Positions 1 through 6,309 of a DNA stretch of 6,806 nucleotides are shown piece after piece (within the stretch, counting starts at the first letter, position 1; each line of letters begins with the position of its first letter). The translations under genes and the position numbers were made by a program. The notes below the pieces were generated by a model. It was not told the DNA's origin, searched no databases, and worked only from the letters and a program-made list of their open reading frames with translations. The DNA is taken from positions 1 to 6,806 of the forward strand of contig JAZOPU010000128.1 of NCBI GenBank assembly GCA_045655705.1, given 5' to 3'. The stretch comes from Scatosoma sp045655705. GTDB taxonomy: Bacteria > Bacillota > Clostridia > Christensenellales > Borkfalkiaceae.

Positions 1-1556
1 TTAACCGCAACGCCCGCGCCCGTAAACGCGCTCATGTTCGACGTTTTCACAAAGAACGAGATAAACGCATAGGAGTTGGGTGCTAACGATTGCGTGGTTT
101 GCGTTGCCGTGTAGCTTGCACCGCTTGCCGAAAGGAGCATAAGCACCTTTTCGTTTTTCAAGAACTCAACGTCCTTGAAATAGTTATCATACGCCGTTTG
201 CAAATACGCGTTGTTTTCGTTTTTCATTGCGTCCGCGTTATCGAACGCTTTTACAATATCTTTTTCAGGGTCAAAGCCCAAACCTTCCCAAGTTTTAATG
301 CCCGTGGGAAGAGCCGTGCCGTCAAGCTGTTTGCTCACGGAAGTATAATAATCCGTGCCCGCAGAAGACGTTGCTTCTTCACGCGTGTCGGTGAAAGAGT
401 GCGTAGTATTAAAGGAGTTTTCTTTGGTAATATTGCCCGAAAAATCCAACGCAAGCTTATTCACACTTGCATTTACGATTTTGCTTTCCGCGTTATCGTC
501 TAATGTTTTTACGATGTAATCGTTTGTGATATCGTCGGTAGAAAGCACCGTTTCGCATTTAATATCGTCGAAGAACGCATACCCGTTCACGTATTTGTGG
601 CGATCTTTGCCGCCGCTTTGACCAAGCCCTAAAACGATGGTAAAGGTCGCGTCGGCGTACTCAGAGCCTTTGAGTACGAACTCATACTGCGTCCAGTCGT
701 TTGCTTGAATGTTTTCCACGCGCACGGGATCAAGGGAAGTACCGCCAAGCGTGTTCGTAATTTCGATATACGCACCGCGGTCCAAAGCTTCTTGCACGTC
801 CACCATTTCAAGGTTGCTCGTTTTCACCCAAAGGGAAAGCTTTGCGCTCGTACCCGCCGAAACGGTTACTTTGGAAGACGAAGTGAATTTTTGTGCCGTA
901 CCGAATTTTTCACGATCCGTCGTCGAATACTCGTTGTGGATCATCAGCACTTTGGTATTTTCCGTGCTGTTATCGTGCGTGCCGGGGTTGGCGATAGGGG
1001 TTGCCGTTTCCTTGTCCTCGTCGTCTTTCACGCGATAAAGGGGAAGATCGTCTTCGTCAATATTGAACGATTGATAAAAATCAAGATCTTCAACGTCTTT
1101 ATCATTATCATTTTCTTCCCAAGCCTCGTAAAATTCGAGCTTGTCCTTTGCGGTCATTTTATCCCAGTTAGCTTTCGCCTGTTCCTGGGTAAGTTCGCGG
1201 GCACTTATTCCGTCAAGCCCAGAAGTGGTGAGATTTTTCCAAGCCGCGTCGGCGGTATCGATAATACCGCTTGCCGCCGTGGAAGATTTTGCACTGCCGC
1301 TTGCCGTGGAATTGGTCGAACGCGACCAACCGTTCACGGACGTTACGATTAAATTTTCCCCGTCTTTATCGTCGAAAGTTTCAAACCCCGCGTTGGTGAC
1401 GATATAATCGTCGGGAACGGTTTCTTCCTCTTCGGGCGTTTCGTCTTCGACGGTGGGCGTTTCCGCTTGTTCGTCCTTACACGAGGCAAGCACCGCGCCC
1501 GTGGACGAAAGCATCATCATCGCCATAAAAATTGCCAAGAGTTTTCTTTTCTTCAT
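1..1556 (-). CDS. Surface lipoprotein with two carbohydrate-binding-like modules (3' end cut by window edge)
   Basis: The minus strand is open from the ATG at 1556 to the left edge, giving 518 residues with no stop. A lysine-rich N-terminus, a hydrophobic stretch (6-24) and the lipobox LASC, with Cys26, indicate a lipoprotein anchored outside the membrane. An acidic linker (27-50) follows. NAGFE (55-59) and NGW (75-77) look like the opening of a jelly-roll carbohydrate-binding module. KVLM (202-205), WVKTSN (243-248) and FFDDIK (328-333) look like its later strands. KVLM and VKTSN recur at 470 and 503, so a second module has begun when the window ends. An unusually acidic, Trp-containing insert lies at about 120-185. 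An AAGAGG ribosome binding site sits 6 nt before the start. I do not recognise the exact family. Glycan binding is inferred from these motifs, and a catalytic domain could lie beyond the edge. Confidence 0.85.
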   Translation of the reverse strand, partial: MKKRKLLAIFMAMMMLSSTGAVLASCKDEQAETPTVEDETPEEEETVPDDYIVTNAGFETFDDKDGENLIVTSVNGWSRSTNSTASGSAKSSTAASGIIDTADAAWKNLTTSGLDGISARELTQEQAKANWDKMTAKDKLEFYEAWEENDNDKDVEDLDFYQSFNIDEDDLPLYRVKDDEDKETATPIANPGTHDNSTENTKVLMIHNEYSTTDREKFGTAQKFTSSSKVTVSAGTSAKLSLWVKTSNLEMVDVQEALDRGAYIEITNTLGGTSLDPVRVENIQANDWTQYEFVLKGSEYADATFTIVLGLGQSGGKDRHKYVNGYAFFDDIKCETVLSTDDITNDYIVKTLDDNAESKIVNASVNKLALDFSGNITKENSFNTTHSFTDTREEATSSAGTDYYTSVSKQLDGTALPTGIKTWEGLGFDPEKDIVKAFDNADAMKNENNAYLQTAYDNYFKDVEFLKNEKVLMLLSASGASYTATQTTQSLAPNSYAFISFFVKTSNMSAFTGAGVAV

Positions 1557-1607
1557 ATAAACCTCTTTTTACCGTTGCTTTTCGTGCGTATACCCGCGCA
1601 ACGCATT

Positions 1608-1613
1608 ATTATA
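1608..1613 (-). promoter_or_regulatory. -10 element of the lipoprotein promoter
   Basis: On the minus strand this is a perfect TATAAT, about 52 nt upstream of the lipoprotein ATG, which implies a leader of about 45 nt. No good -35 hexamer lies at the normal distance. A short inverted repeat, GCATA-GA-TATGC (1622-1633), occupies the spacer/-35 area, so the promoter may depend on a regulator. Confidence 0.5.
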
Positions 1614-1666
1614 GTACGCGCGCATAGATATGCACTATATTATTTTAACGCAAAATTCATTTATTG

Positions 1667-1678
1667 GCAAGCGTTTGC
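1667..1678. promoter_or_regulatory. Possible LacI-family/CcpA-like operator
   Basis: GCAAGCGTTTGC contains the AANCGNTT core typical of LacI/GalR-family operators, with matching GCAA/TTGC ends. It lies in the divergent region, about 70 nt upstream of the inferred lipoprotein transcription start and about 35 nt upstream of the weak TauE promoter. It matches the full CcpA cre consensus only partly. A role is inferred from the palindrome and its position alone. Confidence 0.25.
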
Positions 1679-1700
1679 GGTGTAAATTAAAAGAAAAAGT

Positions 1701-1729
1701 TTGATAAAAGGCAAAAAATTACGCAAAAT
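1701..1729 (+). promoter_or_regulatory. Possible promoter for the TauE/SafE gene pair
   Basis: TTGATA (1701-1706), a 17-nt spacer and CAAAAT (1724-1729) give a moderate sigma-A-type match, with a start expected near 1736. It is the best candidate in the stretch before the first permease gene, but the A-rich context makes chance matches likely. Confidence 0.3.
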
Positions 1730-1770
1730 AGCAATAAAGAGCGTCGTTTAGAAAGGAGAAAAAGCAAAAA

Positions 1771-2136
1771 ATGGAAGAAAAGACAAAAAACGCCGTAGAA
1801 AAGGTGCTTTGCGGTATAGCAGTTGGGGGTGCGAACAGTTTGTTCGGGGGCGGGGGCGGTATGCTTGCCGTACCCTTATTACAGCGCACGGGATATAGCG
1901 AAAAATCCGCCCACGCCACGGCAATTTTAGTTATTTTGCCCGTGTCCTTTTTCTCGTTTTTACTCTATTTTTTTAGCGGATTTTCCGATTTTTCCGTACT
2001 CATACCCACGGCAATCGGGGTAAGCGCAGGCGGGTTTTTAGGATCGGTTTTACTTAAAAAATTACCCACGAAAATCGTCACGCTGGTGTTCACGGCTTTG
2101 CAGCTGATCGCGGGAATATTTTTGTTTTTTTATTAA
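1771..2136 (+). CDS. Half-length TauE/SafE-family permease, N-terminal-half-like
   Basis: This is an inner-membrane protein of 121 residues with four likely membrane segments (about 12-36, 50-70, 75-95 and 102-121). The glycine-rich stretch GGANSLFGGGGGMLAVPLL (19-37) is the hallmark of the first repeat of TauE/SafE (DUF81) transporters. Members with known roles move sulfite, sulfoacetate or related small organic anions. Usual family proteins have about 250 residues with two such repeats, so this gene encodes one repeat only. The stop overlaps the ribosome binding site of the next gene, which encodes the other repeat, so the two products very probably assemble into one transporter. The start is set by AAAGGAG 12 nt upstream and the Lys-rich N-terminus. 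The substrate cannot be told from the sequence. Confidence 0.85.
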   Translation: MEEKTKNAVEKVLCGIAVGGANSLFGGGGGMLAVPLLQRTGYSEKSAHATAILVILPVSFFSFLLYFFSGFSDFSVLIPTAIGVSAGGFLGSVLLKKLPTKIVTLVFTALQLIAGIFLFFY

Positions 2137-2145
2137 GGAGCAAAG

Positions 2146-2508
2146 ATGACGTTTTATTTATATTTATTGCTGGGTTTTATCGGCGGTATCCCCGCGGGAA
2201 TGGGTATGGGCGGGGGCACGGTAACCATTCCGCTGTTGGTGTTGCTTGGCGGGGTGGAGCAAAAAATCGCGCAATGCGCGAACCTGTATTCCTTTTTACC
2301 CATGAGCGTGTTTGCGCTCAAAACCCACGCGGATAACCATCTACTCAAAACGCGCGGAATTTTATGGGTAATCTTGCCCGCGCTCGCATTTTCCATTTTA
2401 GGCGCGTTGCTCGCAACCAGTCTGCCCTCGGAAATACTACGCAAAGCGTTCGGCGTGTTCTTAATCGCGCTTGCCGTGTATGGGTTTACCAAAATGCAAA
2501 AAGCATAA
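2146..2508 (+). CDS. Half-length TauE/SafE-family permease, C-terminal-half-like
   Basis: This 120-residue membrane protein has four likely membrane segments (about 4-34, 43-58, 71-92 and 100-115). Its GGIPAGMGMGGGTVTIPLL (13-31) aligns residue for residue with the glycine-rich motif of the preceding gene. The later EQK-A-LPMSVF stretch (38-56) also mirrors EKSAHATAILVILPVSFF there, as expected for the two repeats of a TauE/SafE transporter. A basic loop, KTHADNHLLKTR (59-70), probably faces the cytoplasm. AAGGAG (2135-2140) lies within and just after the upstream stop codon and 5 nt before this ATG, so translation is likely coupled and the subunits made in equal amounts. A strong terminator begins 20 nt after the stop. 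The substrate is unknown. Confidence 0.85.
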   Translation: MTFYLYLLLGFIGGIPAGMGMGGGTVTIPLLVLLGGVEQKIAQCANLYSFLPMSVFALKTHADNHLLKTRGILWVILPALAFSILGALLATSLPSEILRKAFGVFLIALAVYGFTKMQKA

Positions 2509-2528
2509 AAATGGCTATAAGTTCACGC

Positions 2529-2572
2529 AAAAAAACGGCTTTTTGGCAGTTTCGCCTGAAAGCCGTTTTTTT
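2529..2572 (+). terminator. Rho-independent terminator of the TauE/SafE pair
   Basis: Arms 2529-2542 and 2559-2572 form a 14-bp stem around the core ACGGCTTT/AAAGCCGT, with a further inner GGC/GCC pairing (2545-2547 with 2554-2556). The right arm ends in seven T. The matching A-run on the left would let it also work in the other direction. Confidence 0.9.
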
Positions 2573-2661
2573 GCTTGGGTGCAGTTTGCACAAAAAAACA
2601 AGCGAAAATTATCAAAAATGAAAAAAATTTACAAAATGATAAAAAATTTTCAAAAAGGGTA

Positions 2662-2690
2662 TTTACAAAACGCGTTTTATGTGGTAAACT
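2662..2690 (+). promoter_or_regulatory. Promoter of the ppx-maf-mreB unit
   Basis: TTTACA (2662-2667), a 17-nt spacer and TAAACT (2685-2690) preceded by TGG (an extended -10) form a good sigma-A-type promoter. Several A-runs between 2592 and 2656, many spaced about one helical turn apart, could act as an UP element. The expected start near 2697 leaves a leader of about 130 nt, in which I see no recognisable riboswitch. The rest of 2573-2825 holds nothing else I can support. Confidence 0.6.
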
Positions 2691-2825
2691 ATGGGAAAAA
2701 TTAAAACGGGTAAAAAGGAAAAACAGCGGTTTTTGCTCGAAAAAACAAGAAATTCTACAAGTTTACGCGCAGGGCGTGTGACTTTGATGAAAAAATGAAA
2801 AGTTGTAACAGGAGTTAGAGAGAAA

Positions 2826-4337
2826 GTGGAAAAAATCGGTATTATCGACCTTGGGTCGAACACGGCAAGACTCGTTATCGTGGATATGTTCGCGGACGGA
2901 CATTATATGGTGGTGGACGAGCTGAAAGAAAGCGTACGGCTTGGTCAAGACATGGATCGCGACGGGTTTTTGAAACCCCAGCGTATCGCGGAAACGATCA
3001 AGACCTTGAAAATGTTCAAAAAGCTTTGCGACGCACGGGGCGTGGAGCGTATTATTGCAGTAGGTACGGCGGCGGTGCGCCGTGCGAAAAACCAGCGTTC
3101 GTTCTTGGACGAAATCCAGGTTTCGTGCAATATCACCGTTAAAGTGCTTTCCGAAGAAGAAGAAGCGGTGCTCGTATACCGTGGCGTAATCAATTCCATG
3201 GACATTCCCAAAGGCTTGATTTTAGAGATCGGCGGGGGTAGCACGAAGATCGTATACTACAATAGAAGAAATCTTTTAAACTATGCGTCTTTGCCTTTTG
3301 GCGCGGTTACGCTTACCGACTTATTCTCCGGAGATGCAACCCCCGAACAAGCGGCGGCGCATATCGAAGAATTTTTCACCGAACAGCTCAAAACCTTGCC
3401 TTGGCTTTCGGAAGTAGATCCCGAAGCGCAAATGATCGGCGTTGGCGGATCGTTTAGAAATTTGTTCAAAATAACCAAACTCGTGCGTAAGTATCCTATG
3501 GATCTTCCCCACAACTACCGTATGGCAAAGGAAGATTTCGACGGTATTTACGATATGCTCAAAGCGCTCGACGTGGATAAGCGCAAGAAAATCAAAGGAC
3601 TTTCGCCCTCGCGCGCGGATATTATGCCCGCGGCAATGGCGATTGTGAAAGCTTTCCTTTCGTATACGAATATCGAGCAGTTCACGATCGGCGGGTGCGG
3701 ACTTAGAGAAGGGCTTATGGTCAACCAAGCGCTCCCGATCACGACGGAAAAACCCATTTCCGACGTACTTTCGTATAGCTTGCAAACGCTCGTGCATTAT
3801 GCGGGTTGCGATGCAAAGCACGTGGAGCACGTTATGCAACTTTCCGTGCAACTGTTCAAGCAATTGCGCGTGTTGCATAAATTCTCCCGTCAATACTTAA
3901 AAGTGCTGAAAATTGCGGCAAGCTTGCACGATATCGGCGAAAGAACGCGTTATTACGCGCACGCAAAACATAGCTGGTATACGATTTTGAACTCGGCGAT
4001 CTACGGTGCAACGCATAGAGAAATCGTACTTGCGGCGTTCGTGGCAGGTTGTCATAACCGCGAAGACGTACCCTTAAACGAATGGATGAAATATAAAGAT
4101 CTTATGCAGGAAGAAGATCTTGATGCAGTGAAAAAATTAGGCGTGTTGCTGAGAATAGCGGAGAGCTTGGACAGAACGCATTGCGGTATGGTAACGGGGC
4201 TTAATTGCGACGTTTTGGGCGATTCCGTAATTATGAAAACGGAAGTAGCGGGCGACGCGGCGTTAGAAATCCGCGACGCGTCCGCGGCAAATCCCGAATT
4301 TAAGCGCGCATTTAGAAAAAATCTTGAAATTTTATAA
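2826..4337 (+). CDS. ppx: Ppx/GppA-family phosphohydrolase (exopolyphosphatase) with C-terminal HD domain
   Basis: This cytosolic enzyme is expected to release phosphate from polyphosphate ends or from pppGpp. The N-terminal actin-like half shows IDLGSNTARLVI (7-18), GTAAVRRAKN (80-89), the acidic SEEEEA (109-114) where the family keeps its catalytic Glu, the phosphate-binding EIGGGSTK (134-141), and GVGGSFRNL (205-213). IGGCGLREGLM (288-298) closes the nucleotide-binding fold. The C-terminal half is an HD-type domain with LHDIG (His368-Asp369), AKHSWYTI (380-387), CHNRED (409-414) and LDRTH (448-452). At 503 residues it matches the long, E. coli Ppx-like form. The start is GTG, chosen because IGIIDLGSN begins right after it and AGGAG lies 11 nt upstream. 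The sequence does not decide between polyphosphate and pppGpp as substrate. It is the first gene of a probable operon with maf and mreB. Confidence 0.92.
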   Translation: MEKIGIIDLGSNTARLVIVDMFADGHYMVVDELKESVRLGQDMDRDGFLKPQRIAETIKTLKMFKKLCDARGVERIIAVGTAAVRRAKNQRSFLDEIQVSCNITVKVLSEEEEAVLVYRGVINSMDIPKGLILEIGGGSTKIVYYNRRNLLNYASLPFGAVTLTDLFSGDATPEQAAAHIEEFFTEQLKTLPWLSEVDPEAQMIGVGGSFRNLFKITKLVRKYPMDLPHNYRMAKEDFDGIYDMLKALDVDKRKKIKGLSPSRADIMPAAMAIVKAFLSYTNIEQFTIGGCGLREGLMVNQALPITTEKPISDVLSYSLQTLVHYAGCDAKHVEHVMQLSVQLFKQLRVLHKFSRQYLKVLKIAASLHDIGERTRYYAHAKHSWYTILNSAIYGATHREIVLAAFVAGCHNREDVPLNEWMKYKDLMQEEDLDAVKKLGVLLRIAESLDRTHCGMVTGLNCDVLGDSVIMKTEVAGDAALEIRDASAANPEFKRAFRKNLEIL

Positions 4338-4340
4338 ACG

Positions 4341-4364
4341 ATAAGCCGCACAAGCGGCTTATTT
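4341..4364 (+). terminator. Hairpin between ppx and maf (weak terminator or attenuator)
   Basis: ATAAGCCGC (4341-4349) and GCGGCTTAT (4354-4362) form a perfect 9-bp stem with an ACAA loop. Only three T follow, so termination is probably partial. It starts 4 nt after the ppx stop and ends 19 nt before the maf ATG. It may reduce read-through or protect the ppx message end. Confidence 0.55.
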
Positions 4365-4380
4365 CATACGGTATTGTTTT

Positions 4381-4962
4381 ATGGACTGGATATTAGCAAG
4401 TCAATCCCCGCGCCGAAAACAGTTGCTCGGGGAGCTACTCACCAATTTTGAAATTATTCCCGCCGTGGGCGAAGAAAATTGCACGAATGCAAAAACGCCC
4501 GCGGAGCTTGTAGAAAAGCTCGCTATGCAAAAGGCGCGCGAAGTGGCTTTGCGAAAAGAAGCGGAACATAAAGCGGTTATCGGTTCGGATACGATCGTAA
4601 CGCTGGATAACGAAGTGATGGGCAAGCCCAAAGACGAAGCGGACGCAAGGCGTATGCTCACCGCCCTTAGCGGCCGCACGCACGAAGTGTATACGGGCGT
4701 TTGCATTTCCGTGCCCACGAAAACGGGCAGAAAAGAACTCGTGGAGAGCGCGTGCACGAAGGTGGAGTTTTACCCGCTTTCCAAAGCGCAAATAGAGGAA
4801 TATATCGCCACAGGCTCGCCGATGGATAAGGCGGGCGCATACGGCATACAGGACGGAGGGCTTGTGAAAAACATAGACGGCAGTTTTTCTTGCGTGGTGG
4901 GACTTCCGCAAGAGCTTTGCAAAAAAATGCTAAAACAAGCGACCAGGTATGCGTTGAAATAA
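4381..4962 (+). CDS. maf: Maf-family nucleoside triphosphate pyrophosphatase (YhdE-like dTTP/UTP type)
   Basis: Maf proteins are cytosolic enzymes that hydrolyse non-canonical or excess nucleoside triphosphates to the monophosphate plus pyrophosphate, and they are linked to septum-formation control. Visible signatures are ILASQSPRRKQLL (4-16), GSDTIV (68-73) with the presumed catalytic Asp70, GKPKDEADARRML (81-93), LSGRTHEVYTGV (96-107) and DKAGAYGIQDGG (149-160). The SDT and HEVYTGV forms resemble the YhdE (dTTP/UTP) subgroup rather than the YceF (m7GTP) subgroup; this is a judgement from motifs. At 193 residues the length is normal. The ATG is fixed by the N-terminal motif, yet no clear Shine-Dalgarno sequence precedes it, which is unusual in this window. 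The mreB start lies 15 nt after its stop, so the two are probably co-transcribed. Confidence 0.93.
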   Translation: MDWILASQSPRRKQLLGELLTNFEIIPAVGEENCTNAKTPAELVEKLAMQKAREVALRKEAEHKAVIGSDTIVTLDNEVMGKPKDEADARRMLTALSGRTHEVYTGVCISVPTKTGRKELVESACTKVEFYPLSKAQIEEYIATGSPMDKAGAYGIQDGGLVKNIDGSFSCVVGLPQELCKKMLKQATRYALK

Positions 4963-4977
4963 AAAAGGAGAAAGACA

Positions 4978-5994
4978 ATGTGGAAACTTGCGATTGATTT
5001 GGGATCGTCGATAACGAAAATCTACCGCGCGGATACGAGTAGCGGTATCGTACTTGCCGAGCCGTCGTGCGTGGCAGTGGCGGGAGAAGATCGACAGGTG
5101 AAAGCTATTGGAAAGGACGCGAAAAACCTGATCGGAAAGACCGCCGAATATACGAGTATCGTCTATCCCGTATACGAAGGCGAGATTGTGGATATGCGAC
5201 TTGCTGTGAAAATGCTCCAAGAGTTTTTTTCCCGCGTAGGCGTGAAGCCGTCCGCGCTCAAACGCGCGCAAATCGTGATCGGCGTGCCCTGTGGCGCGAC
5301 GGAAACAACAATGAACGCATATAGAACGCTGGCGGAAGAATGTCGTTTGAAAAAAGTCTTTTTCGTGGAACAACCGTATTTGGCGGCGTTTGGCGCAAAC
5401 GCGGTTCTAACGCAATCCGATCCCGTGTTTTGTATGGATATCGGCGGCGGGGTTACGAATATCGCCGTCGTGAGCGGAGACGGCATTATCGCGGGGCTTT
5501 CCATGAACCTTGGCGGAAATAATATGGACGCGAATATACTAAATAAGGTTGCGCGCGTGAATAACCTTCGTATCGGCTCTTTGACGGCGGAAAAAATCAA
5601 AACGGAGATAGGCTCGCTTTCGCCCGTGGCAAGGGGTACGATCGTAGCCGAAGGCAGTGCAGTGGATACCTGCCGTCCGGCGGCTTCGCCTGTGCAGGCT
5701 GGCGATATCACCGATTGTTTGCGCGTGTACGTGGATAAAATTCTCGAATACGCAAGCGCGGTGCTGAAAAAATTACCCGCGGAAGTCGCGGCGGCGGTGA
5801 ACAGAAACGGCGTGTTTCTCTCGGGCGGAACGGTGAAAATTCCGCATTTGCCACAATATATCGGTGCAAAGCTGGAAATGCGCTATCACGTTTGCGAAGA
5901 ACCGCAGTTTGCAACCGTGCTGGGCGGGGGAACGCTACTCAAAGATAAAGACCTGCTTTTCACCTATGCAAAAAACAACCAAAACGACGAGTAA
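4978..5994 (+). CDS. mreB: MreB-family actin-like cell-shape protein (divergent)
   Basis: MreB forms membrane-associated filaments that guide cell-wall synthesis in rod-shaped cells. At 338 residues the length is typical. Visible are the phosphate-1 motif IDLGSSITKIY (6-16), GIVLAEPS (23-30), VPCGATE (103-109), VEQPYLAAFGA (130-140), the phosphate-2 motif MDIGGGVTNIAVVS (153-166) and the adenosine motif FLSGGTVKI (280-288). Several sites differ from the usual MreB pattern: IEEP reads VEQP, keeping the first Glu but changing the second to Gln. GGTT(D/E) reads GGVTN, and (L/F)TGGGA reads LSGGTVK. The position after maf matches the maf-(radC)-mreB order of Bacillota and supports MreB/Mbl over DnaK or PilM relatives. 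AAGGAG lies 7 nt before the ATG. No mreC or mreD follows; a terminator and an RNA locus do. It could be a specialised paralog. Confidence 0.85.
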   Translation: MWKLAIDLGSSITKIYRADTSSGIVLAEPSCVAVAGEDRQVKAIGKDAKNLIGKTAEYTSIVYPVYEGEIVDMRLAVKMLQEFFSRVGVKPSALKRAQIVIGVPCGATETTMNAYRTLAEECRLKKVFFVEQPYLAAFGANAVLTQSDPVFCMDIGGGVTNIAVVSGDGIIAGLSMNLGGNNMDANILNKVARVNNLRIGSLTAEKIKTEIGSLSPVARGTIVAEGSAVDTCRPAASPVQAGDITDCLRVYVDKILEYASAVLKKLPAEVAAAVNRNGVFLSGGTVKIPHLPQYIGAKLEMRYHVCEEPQFATVLGGGTLLKDKDLLFTYAKNNQNDE

Positions 5995-6007
5995 TCGTCG
6001 TTTTTTT
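5981..6007 (+). terminator. Rho-independent terminator overlapping the mreB stop codon
   Basis: AAAACGACGA (5981-5990) pairs with TCGTCGTTTT (5995-6004) around a GTAA loop that contains the TAA stop (5992-5994). The T-run continues to 6007. The left arm is coding sequence for the last residues of MreB, so gene and terminator share bases. Confidence 0.88.
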
Positions 6008-6014
6008 ACGCTCC

Positions 6015-6052
6015 AAAAAAATTTTAAAAAAATTCAAAAAATTTTTCAAAAA
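6015..6052 (+). promoter_or_regulatory. Phased A-tracts / UP element
   Basis: Runs of five to seven A begin at 6015, 6026, 6036 and 6048, about one helical turn apart, and end just before the -35 hexamer. Such phasing bends DNA, and A-rich DNA at this place is the known contact for the RNA polymerase alpha subunits. It suggests very high transcription of the RNA downstream. Confidence 0.6.
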
Positions 6053-6056
6053 GTAC

Positions 6057-6084
6057 TTGACAAATGAAAAATTTGTGCTATAAT
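6057..6084 (+). promoter_or_regulatory. Strong promoter of the large structured RNA
   Basis: Consensus TTGACA (6057-6062), a 16-nt spacer and consensus TATAAT (6079-6084) with a TGC extended -10 make this the best promoter in the window. Transcription should begin near 6091. No substantial protein gene follows, which points to an RNA product. Confidence 0.85.
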
Positions 6085-6219
6085 ATAGGTACAAAGAGAA
6101 AGAGAGAAACAAAAAATGTTTCAAACTTTCAATAAGAATGGAGAAACGCCAATGCACAGATAAGGCAAAGCCGATAAGGAATCGGCAAAGGGTTGCAGGG
6201 ATGCAACGAAGAAAAAAGG

Positions 6220-6309
6220 TAAAGGAGGGTACGAAAAGCGATGATTCCTTACCAGAAAGGGGCGAAAGCCTAAAAGAGAATACGTTAAAGGAGGTACGAG
6301 GGAATGATT
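6220..6309 (+). repeat. Tandem internal repeat with perfect Shine-Dalgarno sequences
   Basis: Two copies, 66 nt apart, share TAAAGGAGG(G)TACGA, a short purine run and ATGATT: copy 1 at 6220-6246 and copy 2 at 6286-6309. Each contains AAAGGAGG, complementary to the 16S rRNA 3' end. In both, the motif overlaps one arm of a predicted stem (GGTAA-A-GGA 6218-6226 with 6246-6253; GTTAAAG 6284-6290 with 6333-6339). Each ATG opens a very short frame, of 10 codons (6241-6273 with stop) and 19 codons (6304-6363 with stop). Whether they are translated or purely structural is open. Confidence 0.65.

Noticed and set aside
705..1352. 215-codon plus-strand open frame
   Set aside because: It lies wholly antisense to the lipoprotein, whose frame has a signal peptide, lipobox and module motifs. 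The plus-strand translation is low-complexity Arg/Phe-rich with no domain signature.
3321..3893. 190-codon minus-strand open frame inside ppx
   Set aside because: It is a shadow of the ppx frame, which shows every expected family motif. The antisense product has no recognisable feature and no ribosome binding site was noted.
4435..4911. 158-codon minus-strand open frame inside maf
   Set aside because: It is antisense to a well-conserved Maf sequence and rich in His/Arg/Phe, as expected of complements of the real codons.
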